Part shown: one piece after another, positions 49,660-60,300 of the stretch
Position numbering within the stretch: position 1 is the stretch's first letter
Layout: each line of letters starts with the position of its first letter
Notes under the pieces: model-generated
What the model was told of the DNA's origin: nothing
Database searches by the model: none
What the model saw: the letters and a program-made list of their open reading frames with translations, nothing else
DNA from: Punica granatum
Lineage: Eukaryota > Streptophyta > Magnoliopsida > Myrtales > Lythraceae
Length of the DNA stretch: 64,000 nt
Assembly: GCF_007655135.1 (NCBI RefSeq)
Contig: NC_045128.1
Location: 23,344,811 to 23,408,810 of the forward strand
Direction: 5' to 3'
Position numbers and translations under genes: made by a program

Positions 49660-50620
49660 TCTTTGGACTTCGTGTCCTCATTTACTGTTTTCCGGACTTC
49701 GTGTCCGCATCTACTGCATTCTGGACTTCGTGTCCACATTTACTGCTTTCCGGACTTCGTGTCCATGTTTACTGCTTTTCGGACTTCGCGTCCAGGACTT
49801 CGCGTCTATCTTTACCGCTTTTCGGACTTCGCGTCCGGGACTTCGTGTCCATCCTTACCGCTTTTCGGACTTCGCATCCGGGACTTCGTGTCCATCTTTA
49901 CCGCTTTTCGAACTTCGCGTCCCGCACTTCGTGTCCATCTTTACCGCTTTTCGGGCTTCGCGTCCAGCACTTCGTGTCCATCTTTACCGCTTTTCGGACT
50001 TCGCGTCCAGCACTTCGTGTCCATCTTTACCGCTTTTCGGACTTCGCGTCCAGGACTTCGTGTCCATCTTTACCGCTTTTCGGACTTCGCGTCCAGGACT
50101 TCGTGTCCATCTTTACTGCTTTTCGGACTTCGCGTCCACATCTTTACTGCATTTTGGACTTCATATCCACATTCATTGCATTTCGGACTTCGTGTCCGTG
50201 TCTACTGCATTCCGGACTTCGTGTCCTCATTTACTGATTTTCGGATTTCGTGTCCGCATTCACTGCATTTTGGACTTCGTGTCCACATTCATTGCATTCC
50301 GGACTTCGTGTCCTCATTTACTGCTTTTTGGACTTCGTGTCCACATTCATTGCAATTCCGGATTTCGTGTCCGCATATACTGCTTTCCGGACTTCGTGTC
50401 CGCATTTACCGCTTTCCGGACTTCGTGTCCGCATTCACTGCATTTTGGACTTCGCGTCCGCATCTATTGCATTTTAGACTTCGTGTCCACATTCATTGCA
50501 TTCCGGACTTCGTGTCCGTGTCTATTGCATTTCGGACTTCGTGTCCTCATTTACTGCTTTCCGTATTTCGTGTCCGCATATACTGTTTTTCGGACTTCGT
50601 GTCCGCATTTAATGTCCTTC
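49660..50620 (+). repeat. Tandem repeat array with GGACTTCGYGTCC cores in the Tat 3' region
   Basis: About 40 copies of a core such as ggacttcgtgtcc or ggacttcgcgtcc, separated by spacers like gcatttactgcttttc. The flanking parts repeat about every 29-30 bp. The centre (about 49790-50140) repeats every 43 bp as a double unit. Each intact core can pair GGAC with GTCC around a TTCG-containing loop. Because the unit has no stops and 43 is not a multiple of three, all three plus frames stay open for long distances. These are not proteins. Tandem repeats in the 3' region are a known habit of Tat/Ogre elements. Confidence 0.9.
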
Positions 50621-50758
50621 AAGTATGCGTCTACATTTACTAATCTATGGTTTGTACTATTTTGCAACAGGCCAAACGATCGCTAGGATCAAACGAGGTG
50701 CTTCTCATAGTCTTTGGCTACATCCTCTATCCGAGCACGCAACCAAAGAGGGGCAAGC
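50621..50758 (+). other. 3' end of internal region and polypurine tract
   Basis: The tract aaagaggggcaagc (about 50745-50758) lies directly against the 3' LTR and is the likely plus-strand primer of reverse transcription. Confidence 0.65.
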
Positions 50759-53619
50759 TGTTAGCACCCAATTTCGGTCCATTGGCTCCAGGGGGGCAAA
50801 ATTGTCATTTTTCTATTTATCACCTTTTTTAAAAAAAAAAAAGAAAAAAAAAGAGAGATTCGGGCAGGCCGGGCAGGGGCCGGGCAGCGCTCGCCGGCTG
50901 CCCGCGATTCCCGCCGGCCCAGAACGCCCAAATCGCGATTTCCGCGATTTTTGGCCAAATCGACCGAAATCTTAACGGAAAAGGGGATGAAATTGCAATT
51001 AAATGGACATAAATACAATTCGGGGGAAATGCAATTTGGCGAATTTTGAAATTGGAGTTTCCGGAGTTTTCGCCGGAAAACTACAACCTTTTCCCCCCGA
51101 TTCAGACTGATTAAGCGCCGGCTCGGCCCATTCAGGCCCAAGGTTCCCCAGTCCGGCCCAGCGCTCTTCCGGGCGGTTTTCCTTCAGGCAGTCCGGTCCG
51201 ATCCGATCCGGTCCGATTCATCCGGCGATTTTTTTTATTTTTACAGAGAAGCCCTTTAACTTTCCGAACTAGGTAAATTCTCGACTTAGTGGCATGATTA
51301 GGGTTCCTTTCCTGAATATTATTGCTTGCTTGATGAATATAATGTGAAATGAGTGTGCTTGGGTCGCGTGGGTGATCGAATTTGTCCCGAACTCGATTTT
51401 ATGAACTTTCTGTTTTGTCACATTTCAGTCCAGAGGACGTATTTTATTTTTTTTAAGATCTTCCCCGAATTTCAAAATTATTTTCAATCAAGGCCCGGTC
51501 ATTTTATTATTTTCCAATCAGTCCTTGGATTTTTCAGAATTTTTCCAAGAATCCCAAAGAACTTTTCAAATTGTTTCAGTTTAGTCCCGGGACCATTTTT
51601 CACCCTTTTCAGATCTGCACCGAATTTCAAAATTATTTTCAATCAAGTCACGGTCATTTTATTATTTTCCAATCAGTCCTTGAATTTTTTAGAATTTTTC
51701 CAAGAATCCCAAAGAACTTTTCAAATTGTTTCAATTTAGTCTCGGGACCATTTTTCACCCTTTTCAGATCTTCCCCGAATTTCAAAAATTCTTTCCAATA
51801 AAGTCCCATTCATTTTACTATTTTTCAATCACCCCCTGGAATTCCCAGAAGTTTTCAAGAATCCCTAAGAACTTTTCGAGTTGTTTCAGTTTAGTCCTGG
51901 TGCCATTTTCTTGTTTTCAGATCAGTCCCGATTTTCAATTTCATTTCAAATAAGTCCTAGGACAGTTTCAATAAATTGTTTTACGCAGTCCCCATTTTTT
52001 AAAAATTTTCAGATCAGTCCCCAATTTCTTAAAATTTTCAAATCAGTCCCCAATTTTTTTCAAAATTTCAAATCAGTCCCTGCTCTTTTAAAATCGTTCA
52101 ATTCAGTCCCCTGGACATTTTTTAAAAATATCCGGCCCTTTTCTACTTGGATCACCCACCGACAATGTATGTGCCCCATTTAAATATTTTATTTTTATAA
52201 TTATGTGACCTTGTCGGAAATTAGGGTTTATCGGGCGGATAACTAATGGCTATCTCGACGGCTCGAAATCCGTAGACTAAAGCATTCGGCAAGTTTTTTA
52301 ATTAACCTAAAATTCTACACACGAGATAATCGGGACGTTAAATTTGGCTAAATTAAATCACTTGATTTCTTTAATTGGGTTGCACGAATTGATTAATAAT
52401 TTGTAATTGTGTCGATAGTTCAAGAACTGTTAGTCATGCCCTTTTCAAAATTCACAATTTCAAAAGCACCGAGATACGTACAACGTAATCTTGATTTTCA
52501 TGCACACACATATTTACCGATTCAAGGGCATGATTACCGGTTCTTGTTCTGCCGTGACCCTAGCGTAGGTTTGTGCATAGAATTGGTCAAAACATGGGAA
52601 AATAAATTAATCACAAACTCAACTTAAATCAAACATGGGCAATAGTCAATTAGAGGGTTAGGTTTTTGGGTTTTAAGTGAAAATACTTTTAATCAGTAAA
52701 TGCCATATTGTTACGATACAGAATAATCTAAAAACAACCCACACATTCGAGACTTGACTATGGACATCACGTCTGTCGGGTCCGTTAAAGTAATGCCAAA
52801 TGCTACATACCCTATCCACCATCCTATTTGTTTGTTTTAGGGTAGGATTTGTATGCCAAGATACCCCGGATAATAATTGATTAACTCACGTAAATTTGAC
52901 GATAACAAAATCTCATTGTTTGTTTATTTGCGCTTACTTGTTACATTTTTACACTTATTTGTTATGCGGGTCGAGCCCGATCCTTTAGGATACGATCCAC
53001 TGGGTCCAATGCCCATAACCTTCGATCACGGGGTCCAATGCCCCCATACACTGAGTGTGCATTTAATTTAATTTTCGGTCTTTTCAAAAATATACGGTGA
53101 GCACGAGTGAAATCATGGCCGAATGCGAACCGACTGGATTTAGTCATTGTAGCATGTCTTTTATTTATTCGAGAGAACAATGTAAGGTTTTATATTATAC
53201 ATACATTTATGTAAAATCCAGGTCGGAGAGTAGACGGTCAGAGTGCTTCTTCGAATTTACGGTGTCAAAACGCATAAGATGAGCGGAACTTAATTAAGCG
53301 ATAATTAAATTAAAATGGCAAGCCTAGACAAGCTAGAGTACCGAAAGGGTGTGTGGGATGTAGGCCCACACGTAATAGAACCCCCGAATTCGGAATTTTC
53401 GGTTCCGTACAGACCATTGCCTTAGCATTTTAGGTGTACCCCGTACCCCTAGACCTGGGTAACCTGCTGGCCCTCGACCTTCGGGTCGTAAAATGGCAAG
53501 TGGCGACTCCTTCTCACGTGCGTCCGTCGCGCGTCCCTAGGAAGGTGGACACTCCCAAGCCGTGTTGCATTTAGGCGAGCGCATGCGTGTCCCGACGAGA
53601 CGAAATTCAGGTGCACACA
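50759..53619 (+). repeat. 3' LTR of the Tat element
   Basis: 2,861 bp from tgttagcaccc to gtgcacaca. In the parts I compared by eye it differs from the 5' LTR at about 3% of sites. It lacks the long G run and carries an extra ccgggcagggg near 50872. It keeps the 155-bp repeats at 51457, 51612 and 51767. Confidence 0.95.
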
Positions 53620-53624
53620 TCGGT
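53620..53624. other. Target site duplication TCGGT, right copy (Tat)
   Basis: Follows the 3' LTR directly and matches 35937-35941. Confidence 0.93.
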
Positions 53625-54566
53625 CATGGCTATGTTGAGTTCAGTAATCATACCAATCTCTAAGCTCTCGATTCCTCCCGTAACCATGGCCACTAAGTCC
53701 ATGTCCTCAACCATATTGGCTTTGGAAGTTGTGGCATCTTTCTCCTATTTGGGAAGTTTACAATCCTTAATGTAGTGCCATTTCTTATTGCAATGATAGC
53801 AATTGCGAGACTTTCTCTTCTTGTCTTGCATGTCCTCGGTCTCGGACGTAGCCTTTCGCTTGCCTTTCCGAAAGTTCTTGGACTCACTCACATGGTTCAC
53901 TTTAGAACCTTGGGGAAGATACACCGCATCGCGCTTCCGATTTTCCTCTTCAATACGCAAATGCCTAAGTATTTTCTCCACAGTGAAGTCCTCTACCATA
54001 TGCAGGAGTTTCTTCCGGTAATCGTTCCAAGACGAGGGTAACTTTGAGATGATAGCCCCGACTTGTAGCGATTCCGGAATAATAACTTTTAGGTCACGAA
54101 GCCTGCTTACAAGGATTTGTAGTTCATGGACTTGATCCATGATAGGGATACTATCGAGCATTTTGAATTCGAAATACTTCATCATTAAAAATTTATCTGT
54201 ACCTTGCCATTCGGTGTTGTATTTCTCCTCAAGAGCTTTCCATATCTCCATCGGGGACTGCATCGACATGTAGAGATCGTACAGTCGATCGAACAAAGTG
54301 TTGAGGATGTGTTCACGACATGTGAATTTGTCTTCCTTGCGCTTCTTCTTGAGTTCGGCCACCTTTGCGATTTCCTCGGGGGTTGCATCGGGGGCGGGAT
54401 CCTCCAAGGGTTGCAGGTTCGAGTCCAAAACGTACGCGACATTTAAGACGGTAAGGAGGAACAACATCTTGTCCTTCCAGCGGTTGAAGTTTGTGCCATC
54501 AAATCGATTGAGTTTCACGAACTCTTGGTTCATCACTTTGAACGCGGTGGTAGCCTCCGTCGCCAT
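53625..54566 (-). pseudogene. Copia gag and start of protease region
   Basis: The likely start is MATEATTAF at 54566; the open frame runs further up into the LTR. The gag domain of the UBN2 type is clear: LNRFDGTNFNRWKDKMLFLL, ALEEKYNTEW, FEFKMLDSIPIMDQVHELQI and ISKLPSSWNDYRKKLLH. The zinc knuckle is CYHCNKKWHYIKDC, with Trp where the motif normally has Gly. A TAG at 53747-53745 breaks the frame, which then continues into the protease region up to the Tat insertion. Confidence 0.9.
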
Positions 54567-54587
54567 CTCAAAATAGTTCTCTTTGAT

Positions 54588-55122
54588 TGTTGGGGAAGTG
54601 GGTGGAGACGATCGATCCGGAGGCGATGTGGGGTTAACATGATAGGATTCGAGACGCGAATGACGCTTTCCAAAGGGAACTATTTGCCCCCACACAAAGT
54701 TGCTAGAGGGTTAAGGCAAAGGTCCTCCCGGGATACAACGAAGCCTTATGAATTCCTTCAACTAGCAAAATCAAGGAATTCCCTAACTCTCACTCTGATT
54801 TCTTGAATTTTCTTAATAATAATTTGAGCACTATAATATCTCTATTTATATGCACTCAATGGATACTATCAAAGAGTTAGAACCTTTCGTATTGGACGTG
54901 ACTCTTAGATGGAACATCACCCATGGATAAGCAATTAATGATCTTACATGAACACTTAGTTAATGTAGACACTTCCATATACATTACTTTTATTGCACTC
55001 AAATGTATCCATTGAATGAATGAACCTTCACTTCGTAACCCGAATTCGTCCAAGTACTGATGAATCACACTAAGTGACCCATTAATAAAATCCAATGAAT
55101 TTGCAATCTATAATTTCTAACA
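54588..55122 (-). repeat. 5' LTR of the Ty1/copia element
   Basis: 535 bp, partner of 31881-32416. A minus-strand TATA box (TATAAATAG) lies at 54850-54842, placed to drive the element's transcript towards gag. The LTR lies directly against the Ty3 pol remnant after the duplication GAATG. Confidence 0.93.
54842..54850 (-). promoter_or_regulatory. TATA box of the copia 5' LTR
   Basis: TATAAATAG on the minus strand, conserved in the other LTR at 32143-32135. This is the standard position for the core promoter of a copia LTR. Confidence 0.6.
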
Positions 55123-55127
55123 GAATG
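55123..55127. other. Target site duplication GAATG, right copy (copia)
   Basis: Matches 31876-31880 and is also part of the interrupted Ty3 RT coding sequence. Confidence 0.92.
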
Positions 55128-55215
55128 GCTGTCTAATATTGTTCACGTACGCAGGAAGATTTGGCAACTTAGGGTTTGCATAGATTTTCACAACCATAAC
55201 TCGACCCACTCTAAA
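55123..55215 (+). pseudogene. Decayed Ty3-type pol fragment, right part (RT)
   Basis: EWLSNIVHVRRKIWQL and RVCIDFHNHN follow the copia element directly. These are the RT residues expected after the FIRTAKYVE left at 31880. Similarity fades after about 55215, so this layer is truncated or too decayed to follow. Confidence 0.75.
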
Positions 55216-56660
55216 ATTTTTAGAATTTAAAGCAAAAAAATATTTTAAAAAAACCCTCAAAATCGAGAAAATAAAAAACGGTCTGCACAAAACTATATAT
55301 CTCTATTTTAAAATTTTTAAAATTTGTCTTTCAATAAAAATGAAAGAAAATTCCATTCAGTAATTAAGCGTTCTGAGATCATCTGGTCGAGTGTACTACC
55401 ACTGTGTTCTATAATATCTAGATATACTAGTTATAGAGCCTGTATATTGCAGGGGATAAAATTTTATTTTTTCTTTGCAAATTTTATTATATAAAATATT
55501 TGTTATGAATCTGTGAAAATCATAATTTACAATTGCACATTGAAAAAAGAATCATACTATAAGATATCAATAATACTATTGGCAATTTAATTTCACGAAT
55601 AAGATAAATAAACAAATTATATAAAAGAAGAAAGTCATATAAGTCTTGAAATATCCAATATTAATGTGAAGATTATGCATAGATAATTAAAAAGAAAAAT
55701 TTCAATCACAGAAAGATGATCTTTTGTCTCCAATATTGTCATGATTCATATGATCTTACATCTTGTCTTATGCTAACACATACATAAAATTGGAGAACCC
55801 AAAAAATTCACAAAAGTTTATCTGCGAGAAAAAAAAGTAAAAAGTTGAAGAACGCACATTCAAAAATTTAATTATAGATGTACCAAGATAAACTCACGTC
55901 ATACATGCGAAAAATTATATAACCTATTGGTAGCAATATTTCTTAGAGGCGCATTGGTCACAGTCTACGTATGATACCTCCACTATTTATAACATATCGG
56001 ACATAATATATTATAAATAACATATCATAACTATATCTGAAAAGAATACAATCTGATTTGTTTTTTAAAAAACAAATATATAACACATCATATCTATGAA
56101 AATGTTAATTTTTCTAAAGCATATTACATGATTTGCTTTCTCAAGATTTTCTCATAAAAAATTTACAACTAAGAAAGATAAAATTAAAAAAATAATAAAA
56201 TAATAATAATAATAATTCAATATAAATCAATATATCTATGTGTTTTTATAAAATTAAGAAAATCTTTTTTTAATAAAAGCATAAAACTCAAGTAAATAAC
56301 GATTGGTCTCATAAATCTGTGTTCATATCTTTAAAAAAACTTAAAGGAAGAATTTAAAGAAATCTAAAAAATAAAGAAATTAAAGAATGATCCCACAAAT
56401 GTATATCTATAAATTTAAAAAGTGTATATTTGATTTTAAAAAAACTCAAAACACCAAGAAAATTCGATTCAGAAAAGGAGCGATATGAGGTTATCTCTCC
56501 ATAGCTTAGGGAATTGCTTCTAATTAATTTCTGGGTGGAAGCCGGTCGCATATGTCCTTGACTGTCACTCGGTTTGGGGGGGGGGGGGGGGTGGGGCAAG
56601 TTCTTAGGGGCTGAATAAGAAGATCAATCTTCAAAGTTAAGGGAGGGCGAACATATGTAT
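55216..56660. other. AT-rich stretch without genes
   Basis: Low-complexity A/T DNA. A run of 16 G lies at about 56576-56591. I see no exon or RNA gene. Confidence 0.5.
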
Positions 56661-57022
56661 TTTATAAAAAGGGTTTCTATCTAAAATGGCCTATGGTTTA
56701 CCCGTTTTGTCAAATCTCTCATATGTTTTTTTGGTCAAATCTCTCACATGAATTACTTTTTGCATCAAATCTATCCCGGCATTATCTTTTCCGTCAACAT
56801 CTAACGGCCGTGCTGATGTGGCACGTGGAAAGATAGTGGGTCACACTCGCCACGTGGGCGCCACGTCAGCATAGCCGTTACATGTCGACGGAAAAGATAA
56901 CGCCGGGATAGATTTGATGCAAAAAGTAAACCATGTGATAGATTTTTTGACAAAAAAACATATGATAGATTTGACGAAATGGGTAAACCATGAACCATTT
57001 TAGGTAAATTTCCCTTTATAAA
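56661..57022. mobile_element. Foldback MITE-like element
   Basis: About 360 bp forming one long inverted repeat. Left-arm words ctaaaatgg, atggtttaccc, gcatcaaatctatcccgg and ttttccgtcaac recur on the right as complements in reverse order: gtcgacggaaaa, ccgggatagatttgatgc, gggtaaaccat and ccattttag. The outer edges are tttataaa on both sides, which may be part of the arms or a target duplication. No coding capacity. The centre is GC-richer, with two CACGTGG/CCACGTG-like words. Confidence 0.75.
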
Positions 57023-57392
57023 TAAATAAATATATATATATAATAATTTTTTTATAATGTCAAAATTTTAAAAGAGGTGACTGCCCCTCGGTCCATCCTT
57101 GTTCGACTCACGACATTAATGCGTTGGCCATAAAAGTTTGTGGCTCAAAATCCTTTGATTGACTTAATTAATCAGGTCTTTGATGTAACAGGACTCATTT
57201 GCACGTTATGGACAACCTAAAGAGGTCCTCACTTTTCATTAAATCTAAAAATATCAACCAATAAATTATAAGTGATCATTTTCATTAAATCTCAAAATAT
57301 AATTTACAAAGGAGTAACTAAAACATATAAAAGAATGGAGAAATTACACCATACAATATACTCTGATGATCTTCTACACATTGCAACCCAAA
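57023..57392. other. AT-rich spacer before the tandem array
   Basis: No gene or repeat border visible until the array begins at about 57393. Confidence 0.5.
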
Positions 57393-60300
57393 TAAAAATA
57401 ATTTAATTATATGGCACGAAAAAGCAAAATTATTTCACGTTACAGCACAATTTGAAACAATTTCACCATATAGCACAAAATAATAAATTCTTTTACGCCA
57501 CAACATGCGGTTTATATTATGTTAAATAATGAATGAAAACAAGAAATGGTATTTTTTATTTCGTGAAACTTCGTATATATGGCAACTTGTGGGACTCAAA
57601 ATAAATTAAATTAAATATTGTTATTCTAAATATGTCCAAACGAAATTAGAATAACCAGAAATCGAAAAATAAATGACATCAAATGTATGTGGTAAAACCC
57701 TCAAATGAAGGGAAACATCCACGGATAGAGCTGGAGTATCCACTAAATGGAAAATCTAAAAAGATATCACTCGTAATTCTCAAGTCCCCTTACTGACACG
57801 ATCCTCATCGAAAAGAGTCTACCTGATCTCTCAATTCTCCCACTCTAAAACCCTAGAGTAAAAATAATTAAATTATGTGGCATGAAAAAGCAAAATTATT
57901 TCACGTTGCAGCACAATTTGAAACAATTTCACCATATAGCACAAAATAATAAATTCTTCTACGCCACAACATGCGATTTATATTATGTTAAATAATGAAT
58001 GAAAAGATGAAATGGTATTTTTTGTTTCGGGAAATTTCGTATATATGGCAACTTGTGGGACTCAAAACAAATTAAATTAAATATTGTTATTCTAAATACG
58101 TCCAAACGAAATTAGAATAACCAGAAATCGAAAAATAAATGACATCAAATATATGTGGTAAAACCCTCAAAGGAAGGAAAACATCCACGGATAGAGCTGG
58201 AGTATCCACTAAATGGAAAATCTAAAAAGATATCACTCGTATTTCTCAAGTCCCCTTACTGACACGATCCTCATCGAAAAGAGTCTACCTGACCTCTCAA
58301 TTCTCCCACTCTAAAAGCCTAGAGTAAAAATAATTAAATTATATGGCATGAAAAAGCAAAATTATTTCACGTTGCAGCACAATTTGAAACAATTTCACCA
58401 TATAGCACAAAATAATAAATTCTTCTACGCCACAACATGCGATTTATATTATGTTAAATAATGAATGAAAAGATGAAATGGTATTTTTTGTTTCGGGAAA
58501 TTTCGTATATATGGCAACTTGTGGGACTCAAAACAAATTAAATTAAATATTGTTATTCTAAATACGTCCAAACGAAATTAGAATAACCAGAAATCGAAAA
58601 ATAAATGACATCAAATATATGTGGTAAAACCCTCAAAGGAAGGAAAACATCCACGGATAGAGCTGGAGTATCCACTAAATGGAAAATCTAAAAAGATATC
58701 ACTCGTATTTCTCAAGTCCCCTTACTGACACGATCCTCATCGAAAAGAGTCTACCTGACCTCTCAATTCTCCCACTCTAAAACCCTAGAGTAAAAATAAT
58801 TAAATTATATGGCACGAAAAAGCAAAATTATTTCACGTTGCAGCACAATTTGAAACAATTTCACTATATAGCACAAAATAATAAATTCTTTTACGCCACA
58901 ACATGCGGTTTATATTATGTTAAATAATGAATGAAAAGATGAAATGGTATTTTTTGTTTCGTGAAATTTCGTATATATGGCAATTTGTGGGACTCAAAAC
59001 AAATTAAATTAAATATTGTTATTCTAAATACGTCCAAACGAAATTAGAATAACCAGAAATCGAAAAATAAATGACATCAAATATATGTGGTAAAACCCTC
59101 AAACGAAGGAAAACATCCACGGATAGAGCTGGAGTATCCACTAAATGGAAAATCTAAAAAGATATCACTCGTATTTCTCAAGCCCCCTTACTGACACGAT
59201 CCTCATCGAGAAGAGTCTACCTGACCTCTCAATTCTCCCACTCTAAAACCCTAGAGTAAAAATAATTTAATTATATGGCACGAAAAAGCAAAATTATTTC
59301 ACGTTGCAGCACAATTTGAAACAATTTCACCATATAGCACAAAATAATAAATTCTTCTACACCACAACATGCGGTTTATATTATGTTAAATAATGAATGA
59401 AAAGATGAAATGATATTTTTTGTTTCGGGAAATTTCGTATATATGGCAACTTGTGGGACTCAAAACAAGTTAAATTAAATATTGTTATTTTAAATACGTT
59501 CAAACGAAATTAGAATAACCAGAAGGAAGGAAAACAACCACGGATAGAGCTGGAGTATCCACTAAATGGAAAATCTAAAAAGATATCACTCGTATTTCTC
59601 AAGCCCCCTTACTGACACGATCCTCATCGAGAAGAGTCTACCTGACCTCTCAATTCTCCCACTCTAAAACCCAAGAGTAAAAATAATTTAATTATATGGC
59701 ACGAAAAGGCAAAATTATTTCACGTTGCAGCACAATTTGAAACAATTTCACCATATAGCACAAAATAATAAATTCTTTTACGCCACAGCATGCGGTTTAT
59801 ATTATGTTAAATAATGAATGAAAAGATGAAATGGTATTTTTTTTTTCGTGAAATTTCGTATATATGGCAACTTGTGGGACTCAAAACAAATTAAATTAAA
59901 TATTTTTATTCTAAATACGTCCAAACGAAATTAGAATAACCAGAAATCGAAAAATAAATGACATAAACTATATGTGGTAAAACCCTCAAAGGAAGGAAAA
60001 CAGCCACAGATAGAGCTGGAGTATCCACTAAATGGAAAATCTAAAAAGATATCACTCGTATTTCTCAAGCCCCCTTACTGACACGATCCTCATCGAGAAG
60101 AGTCTACCTGACCTCTCAATTCTCCCACTCTAAAACCCTAGAGTAAAAATAATTAAATTATATGGCATGAAAAAGCAAAATTATTTCACGTTGCAGCACA
60201 ATTTGAAACAATTTCACCATATAGCACAAAATAATAAATTCTTCTACGCCACAACATGCGATTTATATTATGTTAAATAATGAATGAAAAGATGAAATGG

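Larger units (their letters stand above)
35942..53619 (+). mobile_element. Large Tat-lineage Ty3 (gypsy) LTR retrotransposon, 17.7 kb
   Basis: Long LTRs (2,902 and 2,861 bp) bounded by TG...CA and a TCGGT target duplication enclose, in order: a primer-binding site, an extra ORF before gag, gag, protease, a probable intron, RT plus RNase H, a second RNase H, integrase, a long repetitive 3' region and a purine tract. Integrase after RNase H marks Ty3. The extra upstream ORF, the tandem second RNase H and the intron between protease and RT are known traits of the Tat clade and its Ogre branch. I found at least ten in-frame stops and about three frameshifts, so it cannot make its proteins. In the LTR stretches I compared, divergence is about 3%, less than in the copia host, as nesting demands. 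Confidence 0.95.
31881..55122 (-). mobile_element. Ty1/copia LTR retrotransposon, split by a nested Tat element
   Basis: The element is on the minus strand: 5' LTR 54588-55122, gag from 54566, protease across the nested insertion, then integrase, RT and RNase H down to 32912, and 3' LTR 31881-32416. Without the nested element and its duplicated target it measures about 5.56 kb. The GAATG target duplication flanks it. The gag-pol frame is the same on both sides of the nested insertion, because the inserted length plus duplication leaves remainder 1 on division by three, exactly the offset seen. So the Tat element entered a frame that was contiguous apart from stop codons. Three in-frame stops are present now: TAG at 53747-53745, TGA at 35923-35921 and TAA at 35419-35417. 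No clear Met-tRNA primer-binding site follows the 5' LTR. Confidence 0.95.

Noticed and set aside
49412..50686. Long open frames (up to 424 codons) in all three plus frames of the Tat 3' region
   Set aside because: They follow from a stop-free tandem repeat whose period is not a multiple of three. The same peptide pattern appears in each frame, and no domain is recognisable.
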